Notes under the pieces: generated by a model
The model's input: only the letters and a program-made list of their open reading frames with translations
Databases searched by the model: none
What the model was told of the DNA's origin: nothing
In this document: in pieces, positions 34,801 to 46,150 of the stretch
Numbering within the stretch: the stretch's first letter is position 1
How the letters are laid out: every line of letters starts with the position of its first letter
Assembly: GCA_029204225.1 (NCBI GenBank)
Contig: CM055102.1
Coordinates: 32,796,085 to 32,860,084, forward strand
Direction: 5' to 3'
Length of the DNA stretch: 64,000 nucleotides
From: Diphasiastrum complanatum
Taxonomy: Eukaryota; Streptophyta; Lycopodiopsida; Lycopodiales; Lycopodiaceae
Position numbers and translations under genes: made by a program

Positions 34801-35340
34801 AATGGATGTGAAAAAAGTGAATCTTGAATGGATCCAAACTCCCAAAATACTTGGCTAAGATCTTTGCACAACAAGCTACAAAAGCTAGAAATGGCAAAGC
34901 ATCCTAATGCCATTCAAGAGACAAAAGAAACTAATATAAGGTACTGATGGAAGCAAAAAATAGTAGCATACCAGCCCTACAACAATAGCCTACCACTTTT
35001 GGAAAGCTCCTAAGATCATACACAGAAGCTTGAACACAATACACAAATCAATGTTCACAATGGAGGAAGACACTGTGACAATGATCTATTGATCTCTCTC
35101 AACAATACAATAAATTCTCCAACCTATTCTCCATGAATTTCAGCCTAATATAGGTGAGAGAGATGACTCTCTCTCCTCTCTCTAGAAGTTAAGACCCAAT
35201 TTTAGGACACCAGTAGCCCAAAATAGCCATTTGTGGCCTATATGTCCAAATAACATAATTTTGGTGTCATCTCAAAGGTCCTGAAGTTTGTGACTTCTTC
35301 AATATTAAATATATACTAAAATAAAAATATCTAGGTCTCT
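34801..35340. other. No recognisable gene
   Basis: AT-rich DNA between gypsy L and the LTR-like region of Copia B. CTCTCTCCTCTCTCT patches occur near 35165-35185. Confidence 0.45.
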
Positions 35341-36310
35341 TTCACATGTGTGAAAGGTTAGATCCAAAACTATGTACAAAAATTGCCAATTTAGGCCTCA
35401 AACTAGCTAGGGGATGTTGACAATTTTCACAATGGATTGGCTAACAAGTAGAGTGTAAACATCAAGATTGCTCCACAAAACCAAGATTTTTCATAATAGC
35501 TCAATAATGGATCCATCATGGATCAAGTACAAAATCATCATAATCTCTCTCTAAGCTGCATCCAGCATGTGTGGGATAGCTCATTGTACTCATCCATATC
35601 CACTTTGGATAAGGTCTATCAAGTTTGCCACATCATCCATTGGTGGTTTGTGTTGACCTTCTAGATTCCTATAATCTAGGACCAAAGTCCTATAATTTAG
35701 GAGATGTCATATTAGACTCAAATGAAAGCTAATCAAAATGGATTTGAATATTACAAGTGTCATTTCACACGTGTGGACAGGTCTTCACACGTGTGGATCC
35801 ACATCGATGCATGTGAAAATTGCTAAATTCTAACATTAGTCACTGCACCAATCCTTTGACCCCCTATCTGGACCATAGAGTTCCATGTCCATACAAACGC
35901 TTCTAAATATGTCATAGGAAGTGTTCTGACACAACCTGGGGAGTACAAGAAAGATTATCTAATTTATTTTGTCATTAGACAATTGATTCTCATGGAGATG
36001 AACTATACAACCACCGAGCGAGAAGCGCTAGCAAGGTATATAGCATGAAGAAATACTTTGTTTATGGATGAATGCTAAGTAAATGTTTAGTAAACGATTT
36101 CTCTGTTATCAGGCCGTACAGTAGCTGTACTTCACACGTGTGAAGCCATGGGTCATCATAATTTGATTGTTCTTGCTTGGAATCACAAAGATTGTCAAGT
36201 AGAAGCTAGATTTGGAAGCTAGTCTTGATATAGATCAAGATTCCAAGCTACCAATCACTCTTGGAATCATTTGTAGATCAAATTCAGTCCTTAAACTCTG
36301 AGTTTTGACA
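35341..36310 (+). repeat. Copia B 5' LTR region, disrupted; left edge uncertain
   Basis: The right end is fixed at TTTTGACA (36310), directly before the primer-binding site. The region resembles the Copia C 3' LTR (from 43158) in short blocks: paired CACACGTGTGGA sites (35764-35797), CACGTGTGAAG near 36131 and TGATTGTTCTTG near 36165. A gypsy RNase H fragment (35845-36075) lies inside it. The left edge could be anywhere from about 35.3 to 35.8 kb. Confidence 0.5.
35845..36075 (+). pseudogene. Ty3/gypsy RNase H fragment inside the Copia B LTR region
   Basis: The plus frame reads P-I-L-stop-P-P-I-W, then TIEFHVHTNASKYVIGSVL, QPGEYKKD, and MNYTTTEREALARYIA. This is the gypsy RNase H start, where relatives have APIL-x-x-P-W and ERNYTTTEREALAVVYA. 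J1 (minus strand near 25300-25460) codes a related segment. No other gypsy domain flanks it, so it is an isolated piece about 230 bases long. Confidence 0.75.
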
Positions 36311-36322
36311 TGGTATCAGAGC
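36311..36322 (+). other. Copia B primer-binding site
   Basis: TGGTATCAGAGC directly follows TTTTGACA, the expected LTR end. Confidence 0.9.
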
Positions 36323-36470
36323 CATGTCAAAGAGCTTAGTTGATAGATCTTGCTAGATCTTGCTTCTTGAGTCTTGTGAGAATCAAGAGAGTAACATTGT
36401 AGCTAAATTCTGAGAAAGAGTGAAGGGAGAGCCTTTGAATAGTACATTTGTTGTACTTGTTACTAGATAG

Positions 36471-39190
36471 AATGGGCTCAATTGGAGCCTATCTTCTTGA
36501 GGCTAGTGAAAGGCTAAATTCTAATAATTATTCAACTTGGAAAGTAAGAATGGAGTCTCTACTTGTGCTCCAAGATATGTATGATCTTTTCATAGGAGAG
36601 GAAGAAGAACCTCAAGGAGGGCAAGATCTAGTGAGGTACAAAAAGAGAGCTAGACTAGCATTACATTGCTTAAAAATGAATGTTAGTAATGAACTTCTAG
36701 AGGAAGTGGCATCTTGTACCTCGGTTAAGGAGGCATGGGAATACCTTAAAGGGATTTATGAATCCAAAAATACCTCTAGAGTGCTTATGATTAGAAACAA
36801 AGTTCTTCAAAGCATTAGAGGGAGTGAAGAGAGTGCTCAAGAGTATGTCTTGAGAATAAAAATCTCTCAACAAAGAACTTTCCATCATTAGTGAGGGTAT
36901 TCATGATGATGAACTTGTTCAAATCATTTTGAATGGTCTTGGAGATGAGTTCTCCAATCTTGAAGCTTTGCTATTCAAGATGCACTACCTTCTATTGACA
37001 AGCTCCATAGTGTGCTTGTGGCCAAGGAGAGTAGGATCCTTCATGTCAAGCAAAGGATTGGATCCTTGAAGTTGCACGATGGTGATGAGAAGGCCAACTT
37101 CGTAAGCAAGAGAAAGACAAAGTCAAAGAAGAAGGTCCAACACAAGGAGACCAAGAATGATCAACCATCAAGCTCCAAAGGTGGAAAGAAGAATAAAGCT
37201 AAACTCAAGTGGAAAGAAGGGGCACTTTGCATCCGAGTGTTTCAAGAAGAAGAATGCACAAGGAGAGAGCAAACAAGGCAACCTCACTCTTGACGATGAT
37301 GAGGATGAAGTGGATTCATCCTTGATGGCTTCTACATCAACATCAAAGAGCTACTCCAATGACACATGGTGGATTGATAGTGGGGCTAGTTCCCACATGA
37401 CATTCCAAAAGGATTTTTTCTCAACTCTTGTACCTTTTGTAGGTTGTAAAAAGTCTATTCTAACAACAAGTGATCAAGAATGTAGAATAGATGGAGTGGG
37501 AACTATTCCCTTAAGTCTTGGATCCTCTAAAAGGGTAGATTTTGATAATGTACTCTATGTTCTTACACTCACTAAGAATTTGTTAAGTGTAGGACAATTG
37601 ATGGATGATGGCTTAGATGTCTATTTTAAGCAAGGTGTTTGCTCCATAATGATGAATAATACTTGCATTGTAAAGGGATTTAAGCAAGGCTTTTTAAGCT
37701 AGATGCTAATGTTTTTCTTGGAAGTGTGAACATGGTGAAGGAGGAGCTCAATCAAGTGGAGCTTTGGCATAAGAGGTTGGGCCACCCCAACTTCAAATCT
37801 ATGGAGATGCTATGCACCAAGGATCTTGCTCTTGGCCTTCCAAAGACACTCTCAAAGTGTGGAAAAAGTGTGAAGCTTGTAGCCTCTCAAAGGCACACAA
37901 CCTACCTTTTGATATCTCTTCCACTAGATCTACAAAAGCATTAGATCTTATTCATAGTGATGTGCACTCTTTTTCTCAAGAATCTAATGGAGGTGCATCT
38001 ATGTATGTATCTTTTATTGACGATTACTCTAGATACACTTGGATTGAACTTTTGGATTCCAAAAGTAAAGTGTTTGAAACTTTTGTTAAGTTCAAAACTC
38101 TAGTTGAAAATCAACTTGATGCTAGAATTAAAGTATTGAGGAGTGATAATGGTGGAGAGTATATCTCCACTAAGATGATAGAGTTTTGTAAATCCAATGG
38201 CATTAAGAGAGAACTTACATGTACTTATAGTCCTCAACAAAATGGTATAGCCGAGAGGATGAATAGAACACTTTGTGAGTGTGCTAAGGCTTTAAGGTTA
38301 GATGCATCTCTACCTAAGTCCTTTTGGGGAGAGGCTATTATTTGTGCAACTTATTTGTGTAATAGATTGCCATGTAAGCCCATTGGAGGCATAACATCTT
38401 ACGAGGCTCTATTTTGTAAGAAGCCGAATCTTAAAGATCTAAGAATTTTGGGATCTACTTGCTATGTTTTTGAAGCATTAGATACAAGAAAAAAGGATGA
38501 TCCTACTTCTATTAAGGGGATATTTGTTAATTATGCTGAAAATAGCAAAGGATATAGAGTCTATAATCCAATCACTAAGAAGATTTTAGTGAGTAGAGAT
38601 GTTACTTTTGATGAAGGTAACTACTACAAGTTGAATGAGAAAGCTTCTAATCCATCTTATGTCAAAGATCTTGTAAGGTTTGAGGAGGAGCCTACATGTG
38701 ATCAAGATCTTGAAGATCCATCTCAAGATCCAAGGACTCCAAGGAGATCTACAAGAAGGAAGGCCGAGCCCTCAAGGCTCAGCTATGTTGACAAAGGTGA
38801 ACAAAGGGAAGATCTTCATTCACTTACCTCTTACACTTTTCTAACTTCTATGTTTGATGAGCCAAGTTGCTTTGAAGAGGCTATGGAGTTACAAGAATGG
38901 AGGGATGCCATGCAAAAGGAGTATGATGCTCTTATGGAGAATCATACATGGAAGCTTGTGGATTTTCCTCATGGAAGAAAGCCACTTGAGTGCAAATGGA
39001 TCTATAGATTGAAGTACAATCAAGATGAGAGCATCAACAAACACAAGACAAGGCTAGTGGCAAAGGGGTTCTTGCAAACCAAGGGAGTAGATTTTGATGA
39101 AACTTTTGCTCATGTTGCTAAGCTAGTTTTCATAAGGTTGCTTATTTCTCTTGAAACTACTTTCAACTGGCCTCTATTTCAACTTGATGT
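36471..39190 (+). pseudogene. Copia B gag-pol, cut at the 3' side
   Basis: Gag starts at ATG 36471 (SERLNSNNYSTWKVRMESLL) and carries a UBN2-type core. It shifts frame near 36870 and again before a damaged knuckle (SGKKGHFASEC, 37160-37240). Protease DSGA starts at 37376 in WWIDSGASSHMT. Pre-integrase reads LWHKRLGHPN (37760). Integrase (37812-38400) keeps the HSDVHS Asp, LRSDNGGEY Asp and NGIAERMNRT Glu. Reverse transcriptase begins at 38870 (WRDAMQKEYDALMENHTW) and is lost after FQLDV at 39190, before its catalytic box. The long 468-residue frame 37812-39218 shows slower decay here than in Copia A. Confidence 0.9.
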
Positions 39191-39726
39191 GTGTAAGTCC
39201 AACCTGATGATCACATAGTTATTTGATTGATTAATTACAAGTCAATAAAAGGACTTTAGATTTTATAAGAGCTTATAGTCACTATAAACCTCTAGGCAGG
39301 GTAGTTCTTGTACACTTGACCTTGGTTCTTATGACTTTTTTGTCTTGGATATTGAGAAGAATTTACATTTGGTTAGTTGTTGCTTTATTTCATACTCTAG
39401 TGACATGTACTAATATTGATGCTAACTGTTATGCATGGTTTCATTCACTAGCTTGGGATCTTTTGGTATCCGTAGATACATTTTTGCTTGTTGCCATTAG
39501 CTCTTGTTGATGGTGTTGGGCATACATGGTCCTTATATATAGCTTGGGAATTTCGTAGACCCCCAACCTCCCTTTTACTATTACTACATAGTAGCCTCGA
39601 TCAATACGACAAGCTTGGTTTGCAGTAGTGCAGTTTCTACTTAGATTGTGTGGTATGTATGGTTCTAGTTTTTCCACAAACCGCGATTCGTTGGCAAACG
39701 AACTGCTTTTTATCAAAGACTCTGTC
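39191..39726. other. Spacer between Copia B and the MITE-like element
   Basis: No domain recognised. Short frames only. It begins exactly where Copia B reverse transcriptase breaks off. Confidence 0.45.
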
Positions 39727-39940
39727 CATAGTTGCAAGCCAATTTGAACCGTCCCATTTGAATCAGCTGATTCGATGCGATTCAAACTGATTCAAACCGG
39801 CTGCCTAGGTTCGATTTGGGGGCCGGTTCGAACCGTTTGTTTTTGGTTTTTGATTTTTTCGAGGAAAAATGGTTTGAACTGGGGATTCAAATAGGTTCCA
39901 AACGATTTGGCGGTTTGAACTGCGGCTTGATGCAACTATG
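39727..39940. mobile_element. MITE-like inverted-repeat element (214 bp)
   Basis: It begins CATAGTTGCA and ends TGCAACTATG, perfect 10-bp terminal inverted repeats. With small gaps the pairing extends about 27 bp inward through AAGCC and TTTGAACCG. GGTTTGAAC/GTTCAAACC words recur inside, and the centre holds the palindrome CGGTTCGAACCG. There is no coding capacity. No clear target-site duplication is visible, so the superfamily (hAT, Mutator or other) is open. Confidence 0.6.
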
Positions 39941-39959
39941 AATCGGTCGGGAGTCGAAT

Positions 39960-42900
39960 TGGTAAAGTACGAAAATAGATGATGGAGTTGCATTATATTG
40001 CATAAAGATGAATGTAAGTAATGAAATTTTGAAGGAAATATCATCTTGTACCACATCCAAAGAGGCATGAGATTCATTAAAAGCAATCTATGGATCCAAG
40101 AATACTTCAAGGATACTCATGCTTAGGAATCAAATCATTCAAAGCATGAAAAGAACTAGTGAAAGTGCCCAAAATTTTGTCTTTAGGATCAAATCTTTGA
40201 ATAAGGAGTTGTCTTCTATAGATGATAAAATCAAAGATGATGAATTAGTTCAAATCATTTTAAATGGATTAGGAGATGATTATTCTAATCTTGTTCAAAC
40301 CCTTGCTATTCAAGATTCACTTCCTAGTATTGAAAAACTTCAAAGTGTGCTTGTAAGTGAGGAGAGTAGAATGCTTCATATCAAAAGTAGGATGAGTTCC
40401 TTATCTTTGAATGATGGTGATGAAAAAGCTAACTTTTCCTTGAAAGGCAAGAAGAAAAAGTTTCCATCCAAGAAGACTCAAGACATGGAGATGGAGAGCA
40501 AAGATGGAGCATCAAGTTCCAAAGGCAAGAGCAAGAAGGACAAGAAGAAGCTAAAGTGTTTCTTTTGTGGAAAAAAAAGGACATTTTGCATCCGAGTGCT
40601 ACAAGAAGAAAAATGCCCAAGAGAAGGACAATCAAGGCAATCTTGTGCTTGATGAGGAGGAGGAAGAAGGCAATCTATCTTTGATGGTATCCTCACCACA
40701 AACATCTAATCAAGACACTTGGTGGATTGATAGTGGGGCAAGCTCTCACATGACTCACCAAAAAGACTACTTTCTTACAATAGCTCTAAGAGATTTATGT
40801 ATGGTGGAGCTCTTATGTATGTCACTTTTATTGATGAGAGATCAAGGTACTCTTGGGTTTATCTCTTGTCTAAGAAAAGTAAAGTTTTTGAGTCCTTTGT
40901 AAAGTTCAAAACTCTTGTGGAAAAGCAACTTAATACTAGCTTGAAAGTATTAAGAAGTGATAATGGATGGGAGTACATCTCCAATAGGATGAAAGAGTTT
41001 TGTGAAACTAATGGAATTAGGAGAGAGTTTACTAATGGCATTAGGAGAGAGTTTTGTGAAACTAATGGCATTAGGAGAGAGAAGCTATTTTATGTGCAAA
41101 CTTTCTATGTAATAGAATGACTAATAGTGCCATTACAGGACTTACACCTTATGAAACATTGTTTGACAAAAAGCCAAATCTTAGTGATTTGAAAATTTTT
41201 GGATGTACTTGTTATGTACATATTCCTTTAGAAACAAGGAAAAAGAAAGATGCCACTTCTTTCAAAGGCATCTTTGTTGGTTATAGTGAAAGTAAGAAAG
41301 CTTATAGGATATTTGATCCTATTACCAAAAAAGTTGTTGTAAGTAGAGATGTACTTTTTGATGAATCTCTCCAAGCCAAAGGAAAGGTGACTTCCAACAA
41401 CACTCAACTTGTCAAGAATCATGCTATGGCTGAGGAGAAGCTTCATGAAGATGAAGACCAAGTGGAACTTACTCAAAGTCCAAGGGTGCCAAGAAGATCA
41501 ACAAGGACAAGGATTGAGCCATCAAGGCTCACTTATAGTGACAAAGGGGATTAAAGGGAAGATTCTCAACTACTCAACTCTTATACTTTCTTGACTACTA
41601 TGCTTGAAGAACCAACTAGTTTTGAGGAAGCAAATAAGTCTCAATATTGGAGGAAAGCTATGCAAGTAGAGTTTGATGCATTAATGGAAAATCAAACTTG
41701 GAAGCTTGCTGATTTACCTTATGGAAAGAAGCCTCTTATATATAGATTGAAATATAATCAAGATGGTTCCATTCATAAGTACAAAGCTAGACTTGTAGCA
41801 AAAGGATTTTTGCAAGTCAAAGGCATAGATTCTGATGAAAGCTTTGCACCTGTTGCAAAGCTTGTGACCATTAGATTAATCATATGTCTTGCTACTTCTT
41901 TCAAATGGGAGCTCTTCCAACTTGATGTGACAAATGCTTTCTTGAATGGATTCTTGGAAGAGAAAATCTACATGTGCCAACCCGAGGGCTTCATCAAAGA
42001 TGGAGAAGAAGACAAGGTGTGTTTCTTGAAGAAGAGTCTTTATGGACTCAAGCAAGCACCAAGAGCATGGTACTCTAGGTTGCATTCCTATCTTATTTCC
42101 ATTAGATTTGTTGTAAGATCTTATGAACCATCATTGTACTACAATGTAATGATGGGAAGATCATTATCTTAGTTTTAAATGTTGATGACATTATACTCAC
42201 AAAAAATGATCTAGATGGCATCAAAAATGTAAAAATTTCCTTGTCTAGTGAATTTAGGATGGTAGATCTAGGACTTCTTAAAGTTATACTTGGAATAGAA
42301 GTCACTAGAAGTAATGATTTTACTTTCATATGTCAATCTAAGTATGCTAGATTAATCTTAGCAAAATTTGGCCTGATTGATTGTAAAGGAGTTGAAACTC
42401 CCATGGAACTAAGTGTAGAAGTTTCTAAGGAAAGTGATGAAGCATCCTTTGAGGACATCACTACCTACAGAATGCTTATTGGTTCCTTGATATTCTTAAC
42501 CATCACTAGACCAGATCTTAGCTTTTGTGTTGGCAAATTGAGTCCATACATGCAAAGTCCATTAATATGTCATTGTAAAGGAGCAAAAAGTGTGTTAAGG
42601 TACATATCGGCTACAAAAGACTTTGGCATGGTTTATGAAAGGACTAATATTTGTTTAAGAGCATATTCAGACTCAAGTTTTGCAGGTGACAAGATGGATA
42701 TAAGATCCATAAGTGCATTTGCTACATTCTTATGTGGAGGAGCTATATCTTGGCTTTCCAAAAAGCAAGATACCATCTCTCTTTCATTAACAGAATCCGA
42801 ATATAAAGCTATGACAACAACAACAAAGGTGGTTCTTTGGCTTAAAAGGCTTTTGGAGGAGCTACATGTGATCAAGGATGAAGACATTCCATGCATATAT

Positions 42901-43146
42901 TGTGACAATCAAGCAGTCAACCACTTGCAAACAATCCAATCTTCCATGCTCGAACAAAGCACATTGAGATTTCACATTATTTCGTGAGGGAGAAAGTGCA
43001 AGCAAAGGAGATCAAGATTATTCATGTTTCATTATCAGATTGCATTGCTGATATACTCACCAAGGCATTGCCTAAAGATCCATTTGTAAAATTAAGATTG
43101 GCTCTTGGAGTTATAGATAGATCTATGCTAGATTTACCAAGCTAGA
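39960..43146 (+). pseudogene. Copia C gag-pol, cut at the 5' side
   Basis: It begins inside gag (LHYIAmM-like text matching Copia B at about 36655). Gag continues at 40119-40600 (DELVQIILNGLGDDYSNLV), a knuckle is split by a frameshift (CFFCGKK / KKGHFASEC, 40555-40600), and protease reads WWIDSGASSHMT. Protease jumps at about 40785 straight into integrase, losing the pre-integrase domain and the first Asp. Integrase keeps LRSDNGWEY but is rearranged, and the Glu motif is lost. Reverse transcriptase (41590-42240) has NVDD (42178-42189) in place of YVDD. RNase H and the C-terminus (42241-43146) end at DLPS and a stop. Confidence 0.9.
41000..41085 (+). repeat. Local duplication inside Copia C integrase
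   Basis: GAGTTTTGTGAAACTAATGG and ATTAGGAGAGAG occur, partly recur with a shortened middle, and recur again, giving FCETNGIRRE, TNGIRRE, FCETNGIRRE in one frame. The duplicated piece sits where the integrase Glu segment should follow. Confidence 0.85.
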
Positions 43147-43147
43147 T

Positions 43148-43157
43148 TTTTGAGGAG
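43148..43157 (+). other. Copia C polypurine tract (weak)
   Basis: TTTTGAGGAG just before the TGTGAAAATG LTR start at 43158. It is short but correctly placed. Confidence 0.55.
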
Positions 43158-43950
43158 TGTGAAAATGCAAAAATCATGCTTGGTCAAGGCCAAAATCATG
43201 TATATAGGATAAACACACATGTGTGGAGCCTATTCCCACGTGTGAAATCAGTGTACTTGTCATGTACCATAATCATATATGTTGTACATATGATTTAATT
43301 CAAGTTCTAGTGACTAAAATGGCCAAAAACTAGTTTTCTAGATATATGACACATGGCATCAATCTATTGATTGCATGAACCAAATACTTTGAATAGATGC
43401 CACATCCCATGTGTAGAGGACAGCTCACACGTGTGGAAAAAGCTGAAGTAGGCGAGTTTTTGCTTCTAGAAGATTTCTATGAAGATCTCCATATAGTAGG
43501 AAATTGGACCAAAAATGCCAAAAATAAAAAGTTTGATCCAAGTGTCAAAATTGCATGATGATGACAAAGCATCCTCACACGTGTGAGATCTGATGCATGA
43601 TCAGTACCTCGAGCTCCAAAAAGTGTAATCTTGATTTTGGAAGCAATTTTGTGTAATTCTCTCTGTTTGTCTACATTTGTTTTGATTGTTTTGAGGTTCT
43701 ATCATAGTGTACTTGATTTTCAGGTTGGAGTCCGTACTCTGACAGGGTTTCACACATATGAAACCAGCAAGTACATTTACCTTCATTAATGATTGTTCTT
43801 GTTAGGATTTTATGTCTAGAATTGATCTAGATTGATCTTACTGTTATGTAGATTGATAGATCAAGTAAATCTAACATCCAATCCCTCTTGAGGATCGGAT
43901 TAGAATCCACTCTTGGTCCATATTGTACTTTTCCACAGTGACTATAGTAG
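43158..43950 (+). repeat. Copia C 3' LTR; right edge uncertain
   Basis: It starts TGTGAAAATGC after the purine-rich tract. It carries several ACACGTGTG-type palindromes (about 43211, 43238, 43427, 43574) and ends with text resembling the end of the Copia B LTR (TGATTGTTCTTG near 43790). No target duplication can be fixed. Confidence 0.6.
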
Positions 43951-44084
43951 TTCGAATGGTTTGCATTGAAAGTAGTGTGGGAAAACGCATATAAAAGTTA
44001 TAAAAATGTTATTTTGATTACTTTTATCTATTTATCTCTCTCTCAAATGTGTCATTTCTTATAAAGCCCTTTTTTTGTCCATTT

Positions 44085-44268
44085 TTCTCTAATGTCATCA
44101 ACAAATATTCAACAAAAACAGTTGTATATTTCATGAAGTAGAAATAAGAGGCTTTCAACCTCTCCAAACAATACATGAAGCGTGGTTGAACTTGAAACTG
44201 GCAAAAGGATTCGAACACTAAGGAGCAACAACATTGGAGAATACATATCTCCAACAACTTGTACATAG
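44085..44268 (+). pseudogene. Isolated copia integrase fragment
   Basis: The plus frame reads FINKYSTKTVVYFMK, EAFNLSKQYMKR and GKRIRTLRSNNIGEYIS, the middle of a copia integrase core. The second catalytic Asp (LRSDN) is Asn here, and two TAG codons interrupt. It is cut at 44268 by the LTR of Copia D. Confidence 0.8.
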
Positions 44269-44821
44269 TTTTACTATCTACAACAATGGCTATCTACTAT
44301 AGGACGACTCTAGTAAATTAAGTAACAAACTTCTACTCTCAAGTACTGATAACTGAACTGGAATCATTTACAAGTCAAGAGAATTTAGAATAAAGTCTGC
44401 ACCTTTAGCAGTCAGCGACCATTCGATTCCTTCTTGTTTGATTGTTTTTCCAGATAGAAGTGAGAATCCATCTAACAATGATCAAGCATCTGAAGGTCTG
44501 TATTTTTGCACATCACAAACCAGTGCACTGCTTCACGCTCATTTACTCTATTTTTGATTAATCAAAGAGTGCAATTTTGTCCACACAACTGTTATTATTC
44601 ATTTGCGCATTATTACAAACTGCATTACATCTTGATTCTTGCTGCTACACTGACACACTTCTGATCCACAACTGTCCATTGTAAGTTTTTGGTGCTAATA
44701 TCTTGATTTAGATTTTGACTCTGGACCTCTATCTTTTGAACCAATTGTTCGATTCCCATCGAGATACTAAGTTCTACTCTTGTGTCAAAACTCGTTTCTG
44801 CTACACCGCCAATTTTTAACA
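44269..44821 (+). repeat. Copia D 5' LTR, left-truncated
   Basis: It ends TTTTTAACA directly before the primer-binding site. Its text (ACTATCTACAAC, GAGTGCAATTTTGTC, CTGACACAC, ACTGATCCA words) matches the Copia E LTR at about 55936-56422, so the first ~300 bases of the LTR are missing. Confidence 0.8.
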
Positions 44822-44833
44822 TGGTATCAGAGC
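44822..44833 (+). other. Copia D primer-binding site
   Basis: TGGTATCAGAGC directly after the LTR end AACA. Confidence 0.9.
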
Positions 44834-44874
44834 TTGTGGTTTAGTAATCTAAATTTTCATGAAAGTCGTCAGTC

Positions 44875-45545
44875 TTGTTTCTATCAAGACATTGCTTTGA
44901 AAGTGTGCAAGCAGTTTTTCGATATCGTTGTCTCTATAGCAATCCAGTACTCTTGAATTCAAAAGAGATGTATTCCCCACCATTGTCGGACCTCGAGACT
45001 TTGATTGTTTTGCTAGTTTTTTTCTCTACATGCTCCTTAAAGATTTTGAAGCAATTGAAAGCTTCTGATTTCTTTTTAATAATGTACACCATAGTCCTTT
45101 TGAAAAATTCATCAATAAAAGTGATAAAATATCTTCAGTGAAGGATTCTGCATTGTGCTACATATGTCTGTATGTACAACATCTAATAATCCTCTAGCAA
45201 TATGCTGATGGCTTGATCTGAATGGTTTCCTAGTCTGCCAAACATATGCAGTACAGAAGCATGATTCAAATGACGAAGTCTATAATGCCAAAGTAAACTT
45301 TTAATGATATGTATAGAAGTATTAAGAGCTTGACTAGAGGCAAAAAAACAATGACTTAATTTGTACAAGTATCCATGCCTCTTTCTGAGTGCTAGGATCT
45401 TGTCTGTCCTATTGACTACTTTACATTGATCAAATTCAAATTCTATTTTATGTCCTAGATCTGTAATTTTGCTTACAGAGAGCAAATTTGTAGAAAGATT
45501 TGGTACATGTAGGACATTGGAAAGTAGTTTAGATTGATCATTTTC
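44875..45545 (-). pseudogene. Copia D pre-integrase and integrase core, inverted segment
   Basis: The minus strand reads NDQSKLLSNVLHVPNLSTNL, HGYLYKLSHCF, LLWHYRLRHLNHASV, then an integrase core with FIDEFFKRTMVYIIK and SRSDNGGEYISFEFK, ending near 44878 at a decayed QSN-x-LIE, just where relatives continue ERKNRT. The flanking copia DNA (LTR at 44269, integrase at 45546) lies on the plus strand. Gag and most of protease are absent between the primer-binding site and this segment. Confidence 0.85.
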
Positions 45546-45680
45546 AAAGCTCAATCTTACTGTACTTGAGTAAGCCAAATGCATGTTGGCACACACATCT
45601 TTGTCAAAGAGCTTCTGGGCTGAGGCTGTCTCCATTGTAGGTTACATTCAAAATAGATGTTCGACCAACGCCCTTATAAT
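45546..45680 (+). pseudogene. Copia D integrase continuation, plus strand
   Basis: The plus frame reads LNLTVLE-stop-AKCMLAHTSLSKSFWAEAVS and IQNRCSTNAL, the integrase segment that follows ERKNRT. It continues exactly where the inverted segment breaks off. It stops near 45680 against the LTR of element F. Confidence 0.85.
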
Positions 45681-45689
45681 AATTGCCAA

Positions 45690-46150
45690 GTGAAGATCTT
45701 CAAGAATCTTGTCACATGCAAACCAAAAGGACATCTGTGGAGCAAAAACCACCCAATTAACATGAAGAGGCCTAACCCTTCACCCCCAAGCCACAGTGAA
45801 TGAATACAAGAGAGGAAAGGAAAAACTGGCTCAAGAATATGAAATTCCAATAGAGAGATGGGCGAGTTTCCATGGTAAGTATTCTCTCCAAGAGGAGAGC
45901 ATATTTTCCTTAGGATCCCCATGCAACCTATATTAGCTATTGACCCCCTATTCTTGTATTATAGTAGTCAATCACCATGCAAGTGCTCCTATGTCCAACT
46001 ATAGGTTTGGGCCCTCATATGATTATTAATTACTTCTAACGACCACGTCTGGAATGACGTAGCATAACTAATAACCACATACAATTGGAGTGACCGGCTA
46101 TCCACATCAGGAATTATTCCAATTTTCTTATACAGGACATGGACATAACA
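45690..46150 (-). repeat. Element F 3' LTR (minus strand); outer edge uncertain
   Basis: On the minus strand, a purine tract (AAGGGAAAAAAGAA) after the stop codon is followed by TGTTATGTCCATG at 46150, a typical gypsy LTR start. The outer end lies near 45680-45700, against Copia D. The partner LTR is not found, so length and divergence are unknown. Confidence 0.6.

Noticed and set aside
39735-39930. GGTTCGAA words as a tRNA or SINE B box
   Set aside because: No A box at the right distance and no tRNA fold; the words are explained by the inverted-repeat structure.
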